Shown: positions 5,351 through 12,406 of the stretch, piece after piece
How positions within the stretch are numbered: the first letter of the stretch is position 1
Layout of the letters: every line of letters begins with the position of its first letter
NCBI GenBank assembly: GCA_947585065.1
Contig: CANPWX010000015.1
Location: forward strand, 1-12,406
Length of the DNA: 12,406 bases
Reading direction: 5' to 3'
Source of the DNA: an uncultured Bacilli bacterium
GTDB taxonomy: Bacteria; Bacillota_I; Bacilli_A; RF39; UBA660
Position numbers and translations under genes: made by a program
The notes under the pieces: generated by a model
Database searches by the model: none
What the model saw: only the letters and a program-made list of their open reading frames with translations
What the model was told of the DNA's origin: nothing

Positions 5351-6616
5351 CATTGGCCGAATAACCAACACAGCTTTTTCTTTCCAAGAAATTTTTTCAA
5401 GAATTTTTCTTAATAAATCCCCATGAACAGATTCAATATACTCTTTTTCATTATCAATAATTCGATTATATTTAACAATAGAATAAGAAATACCATTCGC
5501 TACAACTTCGACATCTTCATATCCTAAAACAAGATTAGCAATTGCTGATTTTTTCTTTCGTTCAATATCTTCTTCACAAATATCCAAATGATATAATTTA
5601 TCCAAAGCTACCTTAAGAAATTCTTCAGGATATTTTGTACGAGACACAACTTCAACTAAAAGATAATCCCGTTCAGGCATAACCCAAGCACCTAAACTGA
5701 CAACAAGTTTCTTTTGGATACATTCATCTTTAAATAAAGAAGTATTGCCAAAATTCGATTCTAATAATAAATGAAAAGCATGAAAAAGCAAAATATCATC
5801 CAAAAATTCAAAATTCTTCTTAGGAATTTTAAAAGCGATTTCCACCTCTGGTACCTCTACATTAGCTTGAATCTCATAATAAGGTCTAACCACTTTTTTA
5901 GGTTCTTTATAAGAATGCAACTTTGGAAGAATATAGGAAGAAAATTTTTTAGAATTTTGATGATCTTTAATAATTTGAATAACCTCTAAAGGATCTACCT
6001 TCCCAGTAATAATAACAAAACTATTTTTTGGATGATAAAAGGTACGATATAAAGTTTCTAAATCATTCAATTGAATATTCAAAATATCTTCTTGAGTCCC
6101 TAGCCCAATAATACGATTTGGATAATGAGAAAAAACACTATTACGAATTTCATAATAACGAAGTCGATCAATATTATCACTCTGCATACGAGCTTCTTCC
6201 AAAATAGCATTTCTTTCCAACTGGAAACTTTCTTCATCAAAAATAGAAAATTGAGTCCAATCTAATAATAAATGAATACACTCTTTTAAATTCTCAACAC
6301 CCAGAAATTCATAAACAGTTTTATCAGAATAAGTAGCAGCATTACTATAAGCGCCTAAAGAATTATACATACTAAGAACAGAATTATCCGTTCCCCGTTT
6401 ACAAAGATAATGTTCTAAATAATGAGAAGTACCCATAGGAACCTGATAATGATTTTTTCCAACTGAAAATTGAATATCTTCCGATCCACACTTCACGACA
6501 TAACTGCCATAAATAGCACTTTGTCTTTCATTAACCCAAACATAAATACGAAGACCATTCTCACACATATCCGTATAAATAGTTTCATCCAGATCTTTTA
6601 ATTCTATCTTATTCAT
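5336..6616 (-). CDS. ymfH: M16 family zinc metallopeptidase, YmfH-like, catalytically intact
   Basis: This product of about 426 aa has the M16 (pitrilysin/insulinase) fold. The inverted zinc motif HYLEH (68-72, counted from an upstream GTG) supplies two zinc His ligands and the catalytic Glu. The third ligand is probably Glu144 in LEEARM. GAYSNAATYSDKTVYEF (91-107) is the usual strand after the active site. This looks like the active partner of the YmfF/YmfH pair of Bacilli. The frame can start at GTG 6625, but ATG 6616 fits better, with GAGAG about eight bases before it. That ATG overlaps the stop of the preceding M16 gene (ATGAATAA), a sign of translational coupling and of equal subunit production. 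The peptide substrate is unknown. It is the last gene of the dNTPase-ymfF-ymfH run and shares a terminator with the HIT gene. Confidence 0.9.
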   Translation of the reverse strand: MNKIELKDLDETIYTDMCENGLRIYVWVNERQSAIYGSYVVKCGSEDIQFSVGKNHYQVPMGTSHYLEHYLCKRGTDNSVLSMYNSLGAYSNAATYSDKTVYEFLGVENLKECIHLLLDWTQFSIFDEESFQLERNAILEEARMQSDNIDRLRYYEIRNSVFSHYPNRIIGLGTQEDILNIQLNDLETLYRTFYHPKNSFVIITGKVDPLEVIQIIKDHQNSKKFSSYILPKLHSYKEPKKVVRPYYEIQANVEVPEVEIAFKIPKKNFEFLDDILLFHAFHLLLESNFGNTSLFKDECIQKKLVVSLGAWVMPERDYLLVEVVSRTKYPEEFLKVALDKLYHLDICEEDIERKKKSAIANLVLGYEDVEVVANGISYSIVKYNRIIDNEKEYIESVHGDLLRKILEKISWKEKAVLVIRPMKKDE

Positions 6617-7877
6617 TTTTTTCACTCTCTTTCAAGATTAACAAAAGTGCTTCATGCATTTTTTTAGCAATAGATTCCATATCTTTAATAGTTACCTTAG
6701 GAATTTCATCAACATACTCTTTAAAAAGAGGAGCACCTTCTATTTCATGAAAATAAACATTTTCAACAACTGCAAGAGCATCATCGACTCGAAGTTTTAA
6801 ATCCATAAGTGCCTTTTCCTTTTGAGTCTCAAAAAATTCTTTATCAATCACACCAGTTTCCATTTCCTTTAAAGCAAGCCGAATATATTTTAAAGCCTTT
6901 TCGACATTAGGATAAGAAAGTCCAACCAATAGATAAGCATAAGAATTAGAACATTGAAAATGAGTAAACGTAGAATAACACAAAGAATTTTCTCCTCTTA
7001 AATATTTTGTGATTTTATCTGAAAATCCCGCCCTAGAAAAAATACGATGAAAAATAGGAAGAGCAAAATACCGTTCAAAATAACTAAAAGTTTTAAGTCC
7101 ATAAAGAACTAACAACTGTGATTGCGAATAAGAAAATTGAATTTCTAATCGACGTGGTTTAGTAAATTTTTCTTCCACAACAAAAGGAATTTCCTGTGTC
7201 ACTATGGAAGGTTTATAAAACTTTTTATGAATAAGACGAACAATTTCATCCATCGGAAGATTTCCAATAATTAAGAAATCACAATAACTATTTTCAAACA
7301 TTTTATGATACTCTTGAATCAGATCTTCACTAGTAACTTTTTTTAATTCTTCTGGTTCCCCTATCACTCGAACTCCCGAAACAGATTTTGGAAATAGCAA
7401 CTTTAATCCTTCTATAATTGCACATTTTGCTGGATTTTCTTTATAACTATCCATCTGAGCAAATAACTTTTCTTTTATTACATGAAAACTTGTTTCATCA
7501 AATTTTCCATTGTGAATATTCGGTTCCTGTATCGTATCTAATAAATATTCTACACATCGTTTCGTATAATCCTTTTCATTTACATATTTAGGATTTAAAA
7601 ATTCTAAAGAAAATGTAGTAAAATGATTATATCCAACTTTACTTGTAGACCTTTCAAATTCAAAATTATAAAGTTCCTCAGATAAAATCAAATTTTCTCG
7701 TCGAGTAGGATATTTCTTAGAAGAAAAGCCTAACAAATACGCTAAAAAATTTCTTGTAGTAATATTAACTTTACGAATATCATCACGAAAATTCACTTCA
7801 ATATAACACGTCCGAAAACGATCCGTTGGAATGGTAAATATTCGATAACCTTCATAATTATAAACTTTATAATTCAT
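6609..7877 (-). CDS. ymfF: M16-like protein without zinc motif, YmfF-like partner
   Basis: The 422-aa product has M16-type architecture but lacks HxxEH; the matching place reads RNFLAYLLGFSSKKYPTRREN (about 42-62). It keeps family features such as EELYNFEFERSTSKVGY (68-84) and, in the C-terminal half, LLVLYGLKTFSYFERYFAL. Bacterial M16 proteins often act as heterodimers in which one subunit supplies the metal site and the other completes the substrate cavity. This gene and its intact neighbour match that scheme and the Bacillus YmfF/YmfH pair. SD AGAGGTGG lies close to ATG 7877. It follows the dNTPase by 25 nt and overlaps the next gene, so all three are probably co-transcribed. Loss of the zinc motif is normal for this subfamily, not decay. 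Confidence 0.88.
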   Translation of the reverse strand: MNYKVYNYEGYRIFTIPTDRFRTCYIEVNFRDDIRKVNITTRNFLAYLLGFSSKKYPTRRENLILSEELYNFEFERSTSKVGYNHFTTFSLEFLNPKYVNEKDYTKRCVEYLLDTIQEPNIHNGKFDETSFHVIKEKLFAQMDSYKENPAKCAIIEGLKLLFPKSVSGVRVIGEPEELKKVTSEDLIQEYHKMFENSYCDFLIIGNLPMDEIVRLIHKKFYKPSIVTQEIPFVVEEKFTKPRRLEIQFSYSQSQLLVLYGLKTFSYFERYFALPIFHRIFSRAGFSDKITKYLRGENSLCYSTFTHFQCSNSYAYLLVGLSYPNVEKALKYIRLALKEMETGVIDKEFFETQKEKALMDLKLRVDDALAVVENVYFHEIEGAPLFKEYVDEIPKVTIKDMESIAKKMHEALLLILKESEKNE

Positions 7878-7902
7878 AATCCACCTCTTTATCTATTATG
7901 TC

Positions 7903-9027
7903 CTAAAAATTCTTTCTTACACTATTAGCAATATATAAAAAATAATCATCCGTCATTCCTGCAATAAAATCAAGAATCTTACGTGCAGAAGAAGTATTAT
8001 TTAAATAACGTTCACTTTTATGATTCAAAAAATGAACAAAAATCTCCGAATGAACTTGCTTTGTTTCTAAATCATTTTGTAATTTTTGATATATCAAAGA
8101 AAAATCTTGTCGAATGATTTCTTTTTCTTCTTGAGACAAAGATTGATTATAAATATGCTCATAATTAAATTTCTTTAATTCTACTACTGCATGATAAACA
8201 TTTTCACTTAATTGAATATAAGGTTTTCCTAAACTATTTTGAATAATATCCATAACAATAGTATTAACAATTTCTCGATTATGATTACCCAAAACAGATG
8301 TTATAGATTCTGGTATTTCTTCTTTTTTTAAAACACCTAACATACAAGCATCATCAATATCTTTACCAAGATAAGCAATAACATCACTAATCCGAACAAC
8401 ACATCCTTCTAAAGTCATCGGTACTAATTGCCGAACAAAATCCTTTTCCGTATAAGTTTTATGATACTCTTCTAAAAAATCATGAGGTGTTTTCTTCTTA
8501 GGATAATATTTTCCCAAAACAAATTCTCCATTATGGCACAAGATAGCATCAAGAACTTGAACAGTCAAATTTTTTCCCATTCCTTTTCCTTCAATTTCCA
8601 TTAAAAGACGAACACTTTCCACATTATGATAAAAATAACCCTCTCCTACTTTTAAACTAATTTCATTTAAGACAGACTCTCCAAAATGTCCAAAAGGAAC
8701 ATGCCCTAAATCATGTCCTAAACTCGCAGCTTCAATTAAATCTTCGTTTAAACCTAAAGCTCTACCAATCGTTCGAGCAATTTTACTAACATATTGAACA
8801 TGTACCATTCGCTTTGTAATAAGATCATTCTCTTTTTTAGAATACACTTGAGTTTTATCACTATATCGAATATATGCATATGTATAAATAATTCGATCAA
8901 TATCTCGAAAGAAAGGACTACGCATATCTTCATCTTCTTCATGAAACCTCTTCGCATCCTCATCTTTACAAGCATAAGGACTCAAACCAATATTATGTCT
9001 TTTCATATTTTCTTCAAAAGTATTCAA
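7903..9027 (-). CDS. dgt: HD-domain deoxynucleoside triphosphate triphosphohydrolase (dGTPase-like)
   Basis: The 374-aa product belongs to the Dgt/SAMHD1-like HD family, which cleaves dNTPs to deoxynucleoside and triphosphate and helps balance precursor pools. The N-terminal signature FFRDIDRIIYTYAYIRYSDK (39-58) followed by TQV is clear. Metal ligands are His76 (RMVHVQYV), His105-Asp106 (GHDLGHVPFGHFGE) and Asp215 (VRISDVIAYLGKDIDDA). The C-terminal part is helical as in the family. The start is uncertain: TTG 9027 has AAGGA about 11 nt upstream and GTGG closer, while ATG 9006 (MKRHNIG) has a poor SD. The homologous N-terminus begins well after both. It heads the run with the M16 pair (25-nt gap) and has a modest promoter upstream. 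The preferred nucleotide and any allosteric control cannot be told. Confidence 0.9.
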   Translation of the reverse strand: MNTFEENMKRHNIGLSPYACKDEDAKRFHEEDEDMRSPFFRDIDRIIYTYAYIRYSDKTQVYSKKENDLITKRMVHVQYVSKIARTIGRALGLNEDLIEAASLGHDLGHVPFGHFGESVLNEISLKVGEGYFYHNVESVRLLMEIEGKGMGKNLTVQVLDAILCHNGEFVLGKYYPKKKTPHDFLEEYHKTYTEKDFVRQLVPMTLEGCVVRISDVIAYLGKDIDDACMLGVLKKEEIPESITSVLGNHNREIVNTIVMDIIQNSLGKPYIQLSENVYHAVVELKKFNYEHIYNQSLSQEEKEIIRQDFSLIYQKLQNDLETKQVHSEIFVHFLNHKSERYLNNTSSARKILDFIAGMTDDYFLYIANSVRKNF

Positions 9028-9054
9028 AGATTACCACATCCTTCCCTTTACAAC

Positions 9055-9083
9055 AGCATATCATAAACAATCATTTGACTCAA
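9055..9083 (-). promoter_or_regulatory. Weak candidate promoter of the dNTPase-M16 operon
   Basis: On the minus strand TTGAGT (9083-9078) and TATGCT (9060-9055) are 17 nt apart, each 4/6 to consensus. It lies in the 110-bp gap before the operon, about 28 bp upstream of the start. I see nothing else in that gap. Confidence 0.35.
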
Positions 9084-9130
9084 GAAAAAGGCCTCAAAAG
9101 ATGTAAAGAATTGACAAAACAAGCCAAAAG

Positions 9131-9159
9131 AAAAAAGTTAAAATTTTGCCTTTAACTTT
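9131..9159 (-). terminator. Terminator of the unknown 165-aa gene, overlapping its stop
   Basis: On the minus strand AAAGTTAAA (9159-9151) pairs with TTTAACTTT (9142-9134) around an 8-nt loop, followed by further T's to 9131. The TAA stop (9140-9138) lies in the 3' arm and the 5' arm encodes the C-terminal Leu/Lys-rich residues. The stem is nine base pairs, mostly A-T. Confidence 0.6.
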
Positions 9160-9635
9160 AAAGAATCAGTATCTTGTAAAATACAAGTCGGAATCTCTTG
9201 TAGTAATAACTCCGATCCAAGAACAATAACATCCTCCAAATATTTCAAATAATTTAAATATTTATGAAGATAAAAAGGAGGAACATCCATACATAATATT
9301 GCATTATGTCGATCAATAGTTCCAAAACCATTAGCTACAATTTTCTTCTCAACAAAATCAAGAAAATTAGCATAATGATTATCTTCGGTTAAAAGAAAGA
9401 CTTGAGAAGACAAATGACACCAATCACATAATAAAATTTTTAAATTAGGTAAATAATTTTCCAAATCTTTCTGATGTAAAGAAAACAACTCTCTTCCATT
9501 TTTACTAGCTAAACTAAAGATAGCAAATAACACATCTCGAGTAATTTCTTCTTTTCCTTTTTCAAAATTTACAAACTGATAATTTTTTCGAACAACACCC
9601 ATTTGAATTTGAATTTCTTCTAATGTAGGATACAT
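9138..9635 (-). CDS. Unknown conserved-looking soluble protein, 165 aa
   Basis: I do not recognise this protein. The frame opens at GTG 9644, but ATG 9635 (MYPTLEEIQIQMG) fits better with GAGTG about five bases upstream. There is no signal peptide. It looks mixed alpha/beta: an N-terminal helix, REELFSL-like amphipathic helices around residues 35-60, a hydrophobic strand ILLCDWCHLSSQVFLLTED (about 67-85), a central segment around GTIDRHNAILCMDVPPFYLH (about 104-123), and a last helix-strand unit. The Cys-Asp-Trp-Cys-His stretch might bind metal, but no full site is visible. It has its own promoter with an extended -10 and its own terminator, so it is a single-gene unit between xfp and the dNTPase operon. 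A real gene, with function unknown. Confidence 0.82.
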   Translation of the reverse strand: MYPTLEEIQIQMGVVRKNYQFVNFEKGKEEITRDVLFAIFSLASKNGRELFSLHQKDLENYLPNLKILLCDWCHLSSQVFLLTEDNHYANFLDFVEKKIVANGFGTIDRHNAILCMDVPPFYLHKYLNYLKYLEDVIVLGSELLLQEIPTCILQDTDSLKLKAKF

Positions 9636-9664
9636 ACACTTCACTCTTTTCTAACACGTTTTTT

Positions 9665-9693
9665 ATTATAGCAAACCAAAGCAAAATTGTACA
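9665..9693 (-). promoter_or_regulatory. Extended -10 promoter of the unknown 165-aa gene
   Basis: On the minus strand a perfect TATAAT (9670-9665) is preceded by TGC, giving an extended -10, and by TGTACA (9693-9688, 4/6) at a 17-nt spacing. It lies about 30 bp upstream of the start, just after the xfp stop. Confidence 0.7.
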
Positions 9694-9711
9694 GAAAAAA
9701 GAAAAGAAATG

Positions 9712-12069
9712 TTAAAGATCCCATTTCCAATTGACAACTTCTTCCATATCAACACCATATTCTGTAATATACGAAGCATGACGTTTTAACATCTCCTCAC
9801 AATAATTTTTCAACTCTTCCCCATCAAACGCAGGTAAATATTTTAATGCAAGTAATACTAAATGATAACGATCCATTTTATTTTGAACACGCATATCAAA
9901 AGGTGTAGTAATTTCTCCCTCTTCGATATATCCGCGTACATGAATATTTTGATTCGTTCGTTTATAAGTAAGCTCATGAATAACATTAGGATATCCATGA
10001 AAAGCAAAAATAATAGGTTTCGATTTAGTAAAAATAGCATCATACTCTGCATCCGTTAAACCATGTGGATGAGAAGTAGAAGGTTCTAGTTTCATTAAAT
10101 CAACAACATTAACTACCCTTACTTTCAAATTGACAAGCCATTTACGAAGAAGACTTGTAGCAGCCATAATTTCAAGAGTTGGTGTATCACCAGCACAAGC
10201 CATAATAATATCAGGATTATTATTTAAATCATTACTAGCAAAACCCCAAATTCCAAGACCTTGTTTACAATGACGAATAGCTTGTTTCATACTAAGCCAC
10301 TGAGGCCTTGGATGTTTACTAGCAACAATAAGATTAATATAATTTTTAGTTTGCAAAACATGATTCATAGTTGAAAGTAAAGTATTCGTATCACAAGGTA
10401 AATAAACTCTTGCAATACTAGATTTCTTAGTGATAATATGATTAATCATTCCAGGATCCTGATGAGTATATCCATTATGATCTTGTTGCCAACAATGACT
10501 AGAAACCAATAAATTTAAAGAGGAAATATCTTCTCTCCAAGGAAGTTCATTACAAACTTTAAGCCATTTAGCATGCTGACTAACCATCGAATCAACAATT
10601 CTTATAAAAGACTCATAACTATGAAAAATACCATGACGTCCAGTTAAAAGATACCCCTCCAATAATCCTTCACAAAAATGTTCAGATAAAAAAGAATCCA
10701 CAACTCTCCCATCATTACTTAAAAACTCATCCTGTTCTAATATTTCCATATTCCACTGCCTATTAGTAACTTCAAATACAGAATTTAAGCGATTAGATAA
10801 AGCTTCATCTGGCCCAAAAATACGGAAATTACGTTCATCTGCATTCATTAAAATAACATCTTTTAAATATCTTCCCAAATTCCGCATATCTTCACTAGAA
10901 ACACTACCAGGGTAAGAAATAGAAAGACCATAAGAACTAATATCAGGTAATTTTAATTCTTTTAACAACTTCCCACCATTAGCATAAAAGGAAGCACTCA
11001 TCCTTTTATCTTTTGCAGGAAGAAAATCCAAATATTCTTTTTTAAGACAACCATTTTCTAAGAATAACTCTTCTGGATGATAACTTCTTAACCAATTTTC
11101 CAAACGTTCCAAAGACTCAGGATGTTCCTTTGTAACTTCAATAGGAATTTGATGAGAACGAAAAGATCCCACAATCGGTTTACCATCAATTTCTTCAGGT
11201 CCAGTCCACCCTTTAGGAGTACGAAGAATAATCATTGGCCATAAAGGACGTGAAGTAACATTTTGGACTCTCGCCATTTCTTCAATATGTAAAATATTTT
11301 CAATCACCTCATCCATAACACTTGCCATTTTTTCATGAAGTACCATAGGATCACTACCCTCAACATAATAAGGAATCCATCCACAACCTTTAAAAAAAGA
11401 ATCAAGTTCATTCTTACTCATACGAGCAAAAATAGTTGGATTAGCAATTTTAAAACCATTCAAATGTAAAATTGGTAACACTGCCCCATCTGTTTTAGGA
11501 TTAATCAATTTATTTCCATGCCAACTAGTCGCGAGTGGTCCAGTTTCAGCTTCTCCATCTCCAACAATAACAGTTGCTATTAAATCAGGATGATCCAAAA
11601 CAGCTCCAAAACCATGAGCTAAACTATAACCAAGTTCACCACCCTCATGAATACTACCCGGAACAGTAGGTGCCACATGACTTGAAGAACCGCCAGGAAA
11701 ACTAAAATGCTTCATAAAATTTTTTAATCCATTTTCATTTAGAGTAAAAGAAGGATAGACACTTTCATAAGTACCTTCCAAATAAGCATGAGCCATAGTA
11801 GCCTGTCCAGCATGCCCAGGGCCACTAATCCATAACATATTTAAATTATATTTATTAATAACACGATCACAATGAACATAACAAAAATTTTGTCCAGGCG
11901 CACTCCCCCAATGCCCAACAAGTTTTGATTTAATATCACTAAACTCCAATGGTCGATGTAACAAAGGATTATCCTTTAAATACAAAGAAGCAGCAGAAAT
12001 ATAATTAACTGCACGAAAATAGCCATCTAACTGAGCAAGCTCACTTTCTGATAACGTTAATTTTTTCAT
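9712..12069 (-). CDS. xfp: Xylulose-5-phosphate/fructose-6-phosphate phosphoketolase
   Basis: This 785-aa thiamine-diphosphate enzyme cleaves xylulose-5-phosphate (and often fructose-6-phosphate) with phosphate into acetyl phosphate plus glyceraldehyde-3-phosphate (or erythrose-4-phosphate). It works in the cytoplasm in heterofermentative or pentose-catabolic metabolism. The whole family pattern is present: GHWGSAPGQNF (52-62), SGPGHAGQA (82-90), HEGGELGYSL (141-150), the TPP motif GDGEAETGPLATSWHGNKL (170-188), GPDEALSNRL and HQDPGMINHI in the middle domain, SKHPRPQWLS, and a C-terminal domain with ACAGDTPTLE, HPHGL and FAFHGYP. Length matches lactobacillal enzymes (about 790). SD GAGGG lies eight bases before ATG. 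The gene stands alone with its own promoter; no acetate kinase or pentose gene is adjacent, so ackA must lie elsewhere. Specificity for Xu5P alone versus both sugars cannot be read here. No obvious catabolite-repression site was seen. Confidence 0.98.
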   Translation of the reverse strand: MKKLTLSESELAQLDGYFRAVNYISAASLYLKDNPLLHRPLEFSDIKSKLVGHWGSAPGQNFCYVHCDRVINKYNLNMLWISGPGHAGQATMAHAYLEGTYESVYPSFTLNENGLKNFMKHFSFPGGSSSHVAPTVPGSIHEGGELGYSLAHGFGAVLDHPDLIATVIVGDGEAETGPLATSWHGNKLINPKTDGAVLPILHLNGFKIANPTIFARMSKNELDSFFKGCGWIPYYVEGSDPMVLHEKMASVMDEVIENILHIEEMARVQNVTSRPLWPMIILRTPKGWTGPEEIDGKPIVGSFRSHQIPIEVTKEHPESLERLENWLRSYHPEELFLENGCLKKEYLDFLPAKDKRMSASFYANGGKLLKELKLPDISSYGLSISYPGSVSSEDMRNLGRYLKDVILMNADERNFRIFGPDEALSNRLNSVFEVTNRQWNMEILEQDEFLSNDGRVVDSFLSEHFCEGLLEGYLLTGRHGIFHSYESFIRIVDSMVSQHAKWLKVCNELPWREDISSLNLLVSSHCWQQDHNGYTHQDPGMINHIITKKSSIARVYLPCDTNTLLSTMNHVLQTKNYINLIVASKHPRPQWLSMKQAIRHCKQGLGIWGFASNDLNNNPDIIMACAGDTPTLEIMAATSLLRKWLVNLKVRVVNVVDLMKLEPSTSHPHGLTDAEYDAIFTKSKPIIFAFHGYPNVIHELTYKRTNQNIHVRGYIEEGEITTPFDMRVQNKMDRYHLVLLALKYLPAFDGEELKNYCEEMLKRHASYITEYGVDMEEVVNWKWDL

Positions 12070-12094
12070 TACTCAATCCCTCTATTCTAAAAAT

Positions 12095-12123
12095 AGTATA
12101 CAATAAAAAAGAGAAAAATACAA
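12095..12123 (-). promoter_or_regulatory. Candidate promoter of xfp
   Basis: On the minus strand TTGTAT (12123-12118) and TATACT (12100-12095) are separated by 17 nt. The -10 is 5/6, the -35 weak (3/6). It lies between the terminator of the upstream gene and the xfp start, with a leader of about 20 nt. Confidence 0.5.
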
Positions 12124-12152
12124 AACTTTTTTGCAAGCCATTTGCTATTTAT

Positions 12153-12186
12153 AAAAAAAGCTATAATGCTTTTAAACACTATAGCT
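12153..12186 (-). terminator. Terminator of the Rpn-like gene, stop codon in the stem
   Basis: On the minus strand AGCTATA (12186-12180) pairs with TATAGCT (12165-12159), followed by seven T's to 12153. G-U, U-A and G-C pairs can extend the stem inward. The final codons and TAG stop (12181-12179) of the gene form the 5' arm. Confidence 0.8.
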
Positions 12187-12406
12187 CTTTGTTTTCTTTT
12201 AATGTTTCAATTTCTTCCAGAGTTAAGCCAGTAACTTCTGAAATATAAGAACTATCTGATTTTTCTAACATCTTCTTTGCTATTTCTAGTTTTTCAGAAG
12301 TAATTCCTGCTTCTTTACCAGCAGCAATTCCTTCTTCAACACCAGATTCTTTGGCTATTTTCATCTCTGTTGCATGGACTTTTTTGATATCTTCTTCTCT
12401 GGTAAG
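12179..12406 (-). CDS. C-terminal tail of an Rpn/PD-(D/E)XK transposase-like nuclease (partial)
   Basis: The frame is open from the right edge to TAG at 12181-12179, leaving 75 residues; the N-terminal catalytic part lies outside the window. The tail begins LTREEDIKKVHATE, runs through a Gly/Glu/Ala repeat-like hinge (EEGIAAGKEAG), then EKLEIAKKMLEKS and ends with a small helix-turn-helix-like unit SEVTGLTLEEIETLKE. This arrangement is typical of the C-termini of the Rpn family of recombination-promoting nucleases, often annotated as putative transposases. Members are abundant and rapidly varying in gut Bacillota. No target duplication or inverted repeat can be judged because the 5' end is missing. 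An internal ATG at 12364 has no good SD, so it is not a separate small gene. Confidence 0.7.
   Translation of the reverse strand, partial: LTREEDIKKVHATEMKIAKESGVEEGIAAGKEAGITSEKLEIAKKMLEKSDSSYISEVTGLTLEEIETLKENKEL

Noticed and set aside
6609..7877. Decay of the M16 protein that lacks HxxEH
   Set aside because: The frame is full length with a good RBS, and loss of the motif is normal for the YmfF-type partner subunit.
8754..9066. Plus-strand frame 8794-9066 and minus-strand frame 8754-8975 at the dNTPase start
   Set aside because: Both overlap the conserved HD-domain region and have no RBS or recognisable product.
9028..9137. GGCCTC-containing segment as a hairpin or regulatory RNA
   Set aside because: GAGGCC has no matching arm at useful distance, so no stable fold could be drawn.
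9858..10059. Short frames on both strands inside xfp
   Set aside because: They fall within the highly conserved C-terminal domain of the phosphoketolase and are out-of-frame shadows.
1..12406. CRISPR arrays, tRNA/rRNA genes, riboswitches, phage or toxin-antitoxin modules
   Set aside because: No direct-repeat arrays, cloverleaf-like segments, conserved leader structures or matching gene families were seen; intergenic gaps are all about 110 bp or shorter.

Overview
The window is AT-rich, compact bacterial chromosome with standard-code reading frames, strong GGAGG-type Shine-Dalgarno sites and occasional TTG starts. The gene content (rpsP-khpA, lspA next to a RluD-type synthase, a YmfF/YmfH-like M16 pair, a CotE-type spore coat protein, a phosphoketolase) points to a low-GC Bacillota, most likely an uncultured or gut-type lineage of Bacilli or a relative. 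I cannot name a genus. Tryptophan is read as TGG in the codons I checked, so this is not a UGA-recoding mollicute.

Layout. The left edge holds the 3' end of a plus-strand gene (possibly a HlyD-type adaptor). It converges on a minus-strand rhomboid protease gene that is split by a frameshift exactly in the catalytic region. A small four-helix membrane protein is divergent from the rhomboid and its 3' end overlaps the next minus-strand gene. A minus-strand operon follows: unknown coiled-coil protein, lspA, then the RluD-type pseudouridine synthase (11-nt gap, then a 44-nt overlap). Next comes rpsP-khpA with a near-consensus promoter and a terminator, then a monocistronic cotE homologue. A plus-strand HIT-family gene is divergent from cotE and convergent with another minus-strand operon: HD-domain dNTPase, inactive M16 (YmfF-like), active M16 (YmfH-like). 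An unknown 165-aa gene and a complete phosphoketolase gene (xfp), each with its own promoter, follow. The right edge cuts a gene whose tail resembles the Rpn/PD-(D/E)XK putative transposase-nuclease family.

How the parts relate. Most of the window is housekeeping: ribosome assembly and modification (rpsP, khpA, rluD), lipoprotein maturation (lspA), nucleotide hygiene (dNTPase, HIT), membrane proteolysis (rhomboid, M16 pair) and fermentative carbon metabolism (xfp). I found no defence island, CRISPR array, prophage, tRNA or rRNA. The most distinctive structural signal is that at least six predicted hairpin terminators overlap the stop codon of the gene they end. The clearest is a bidirectional hairpin whose arms encode the final Lys-Asp-Glu of both convergent proteins. 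Other points worth checking are the rhomboid frameshift, the cotE homologue as a trace of sporulation, and two unrecognised genes in otherwise conserved surroundings.
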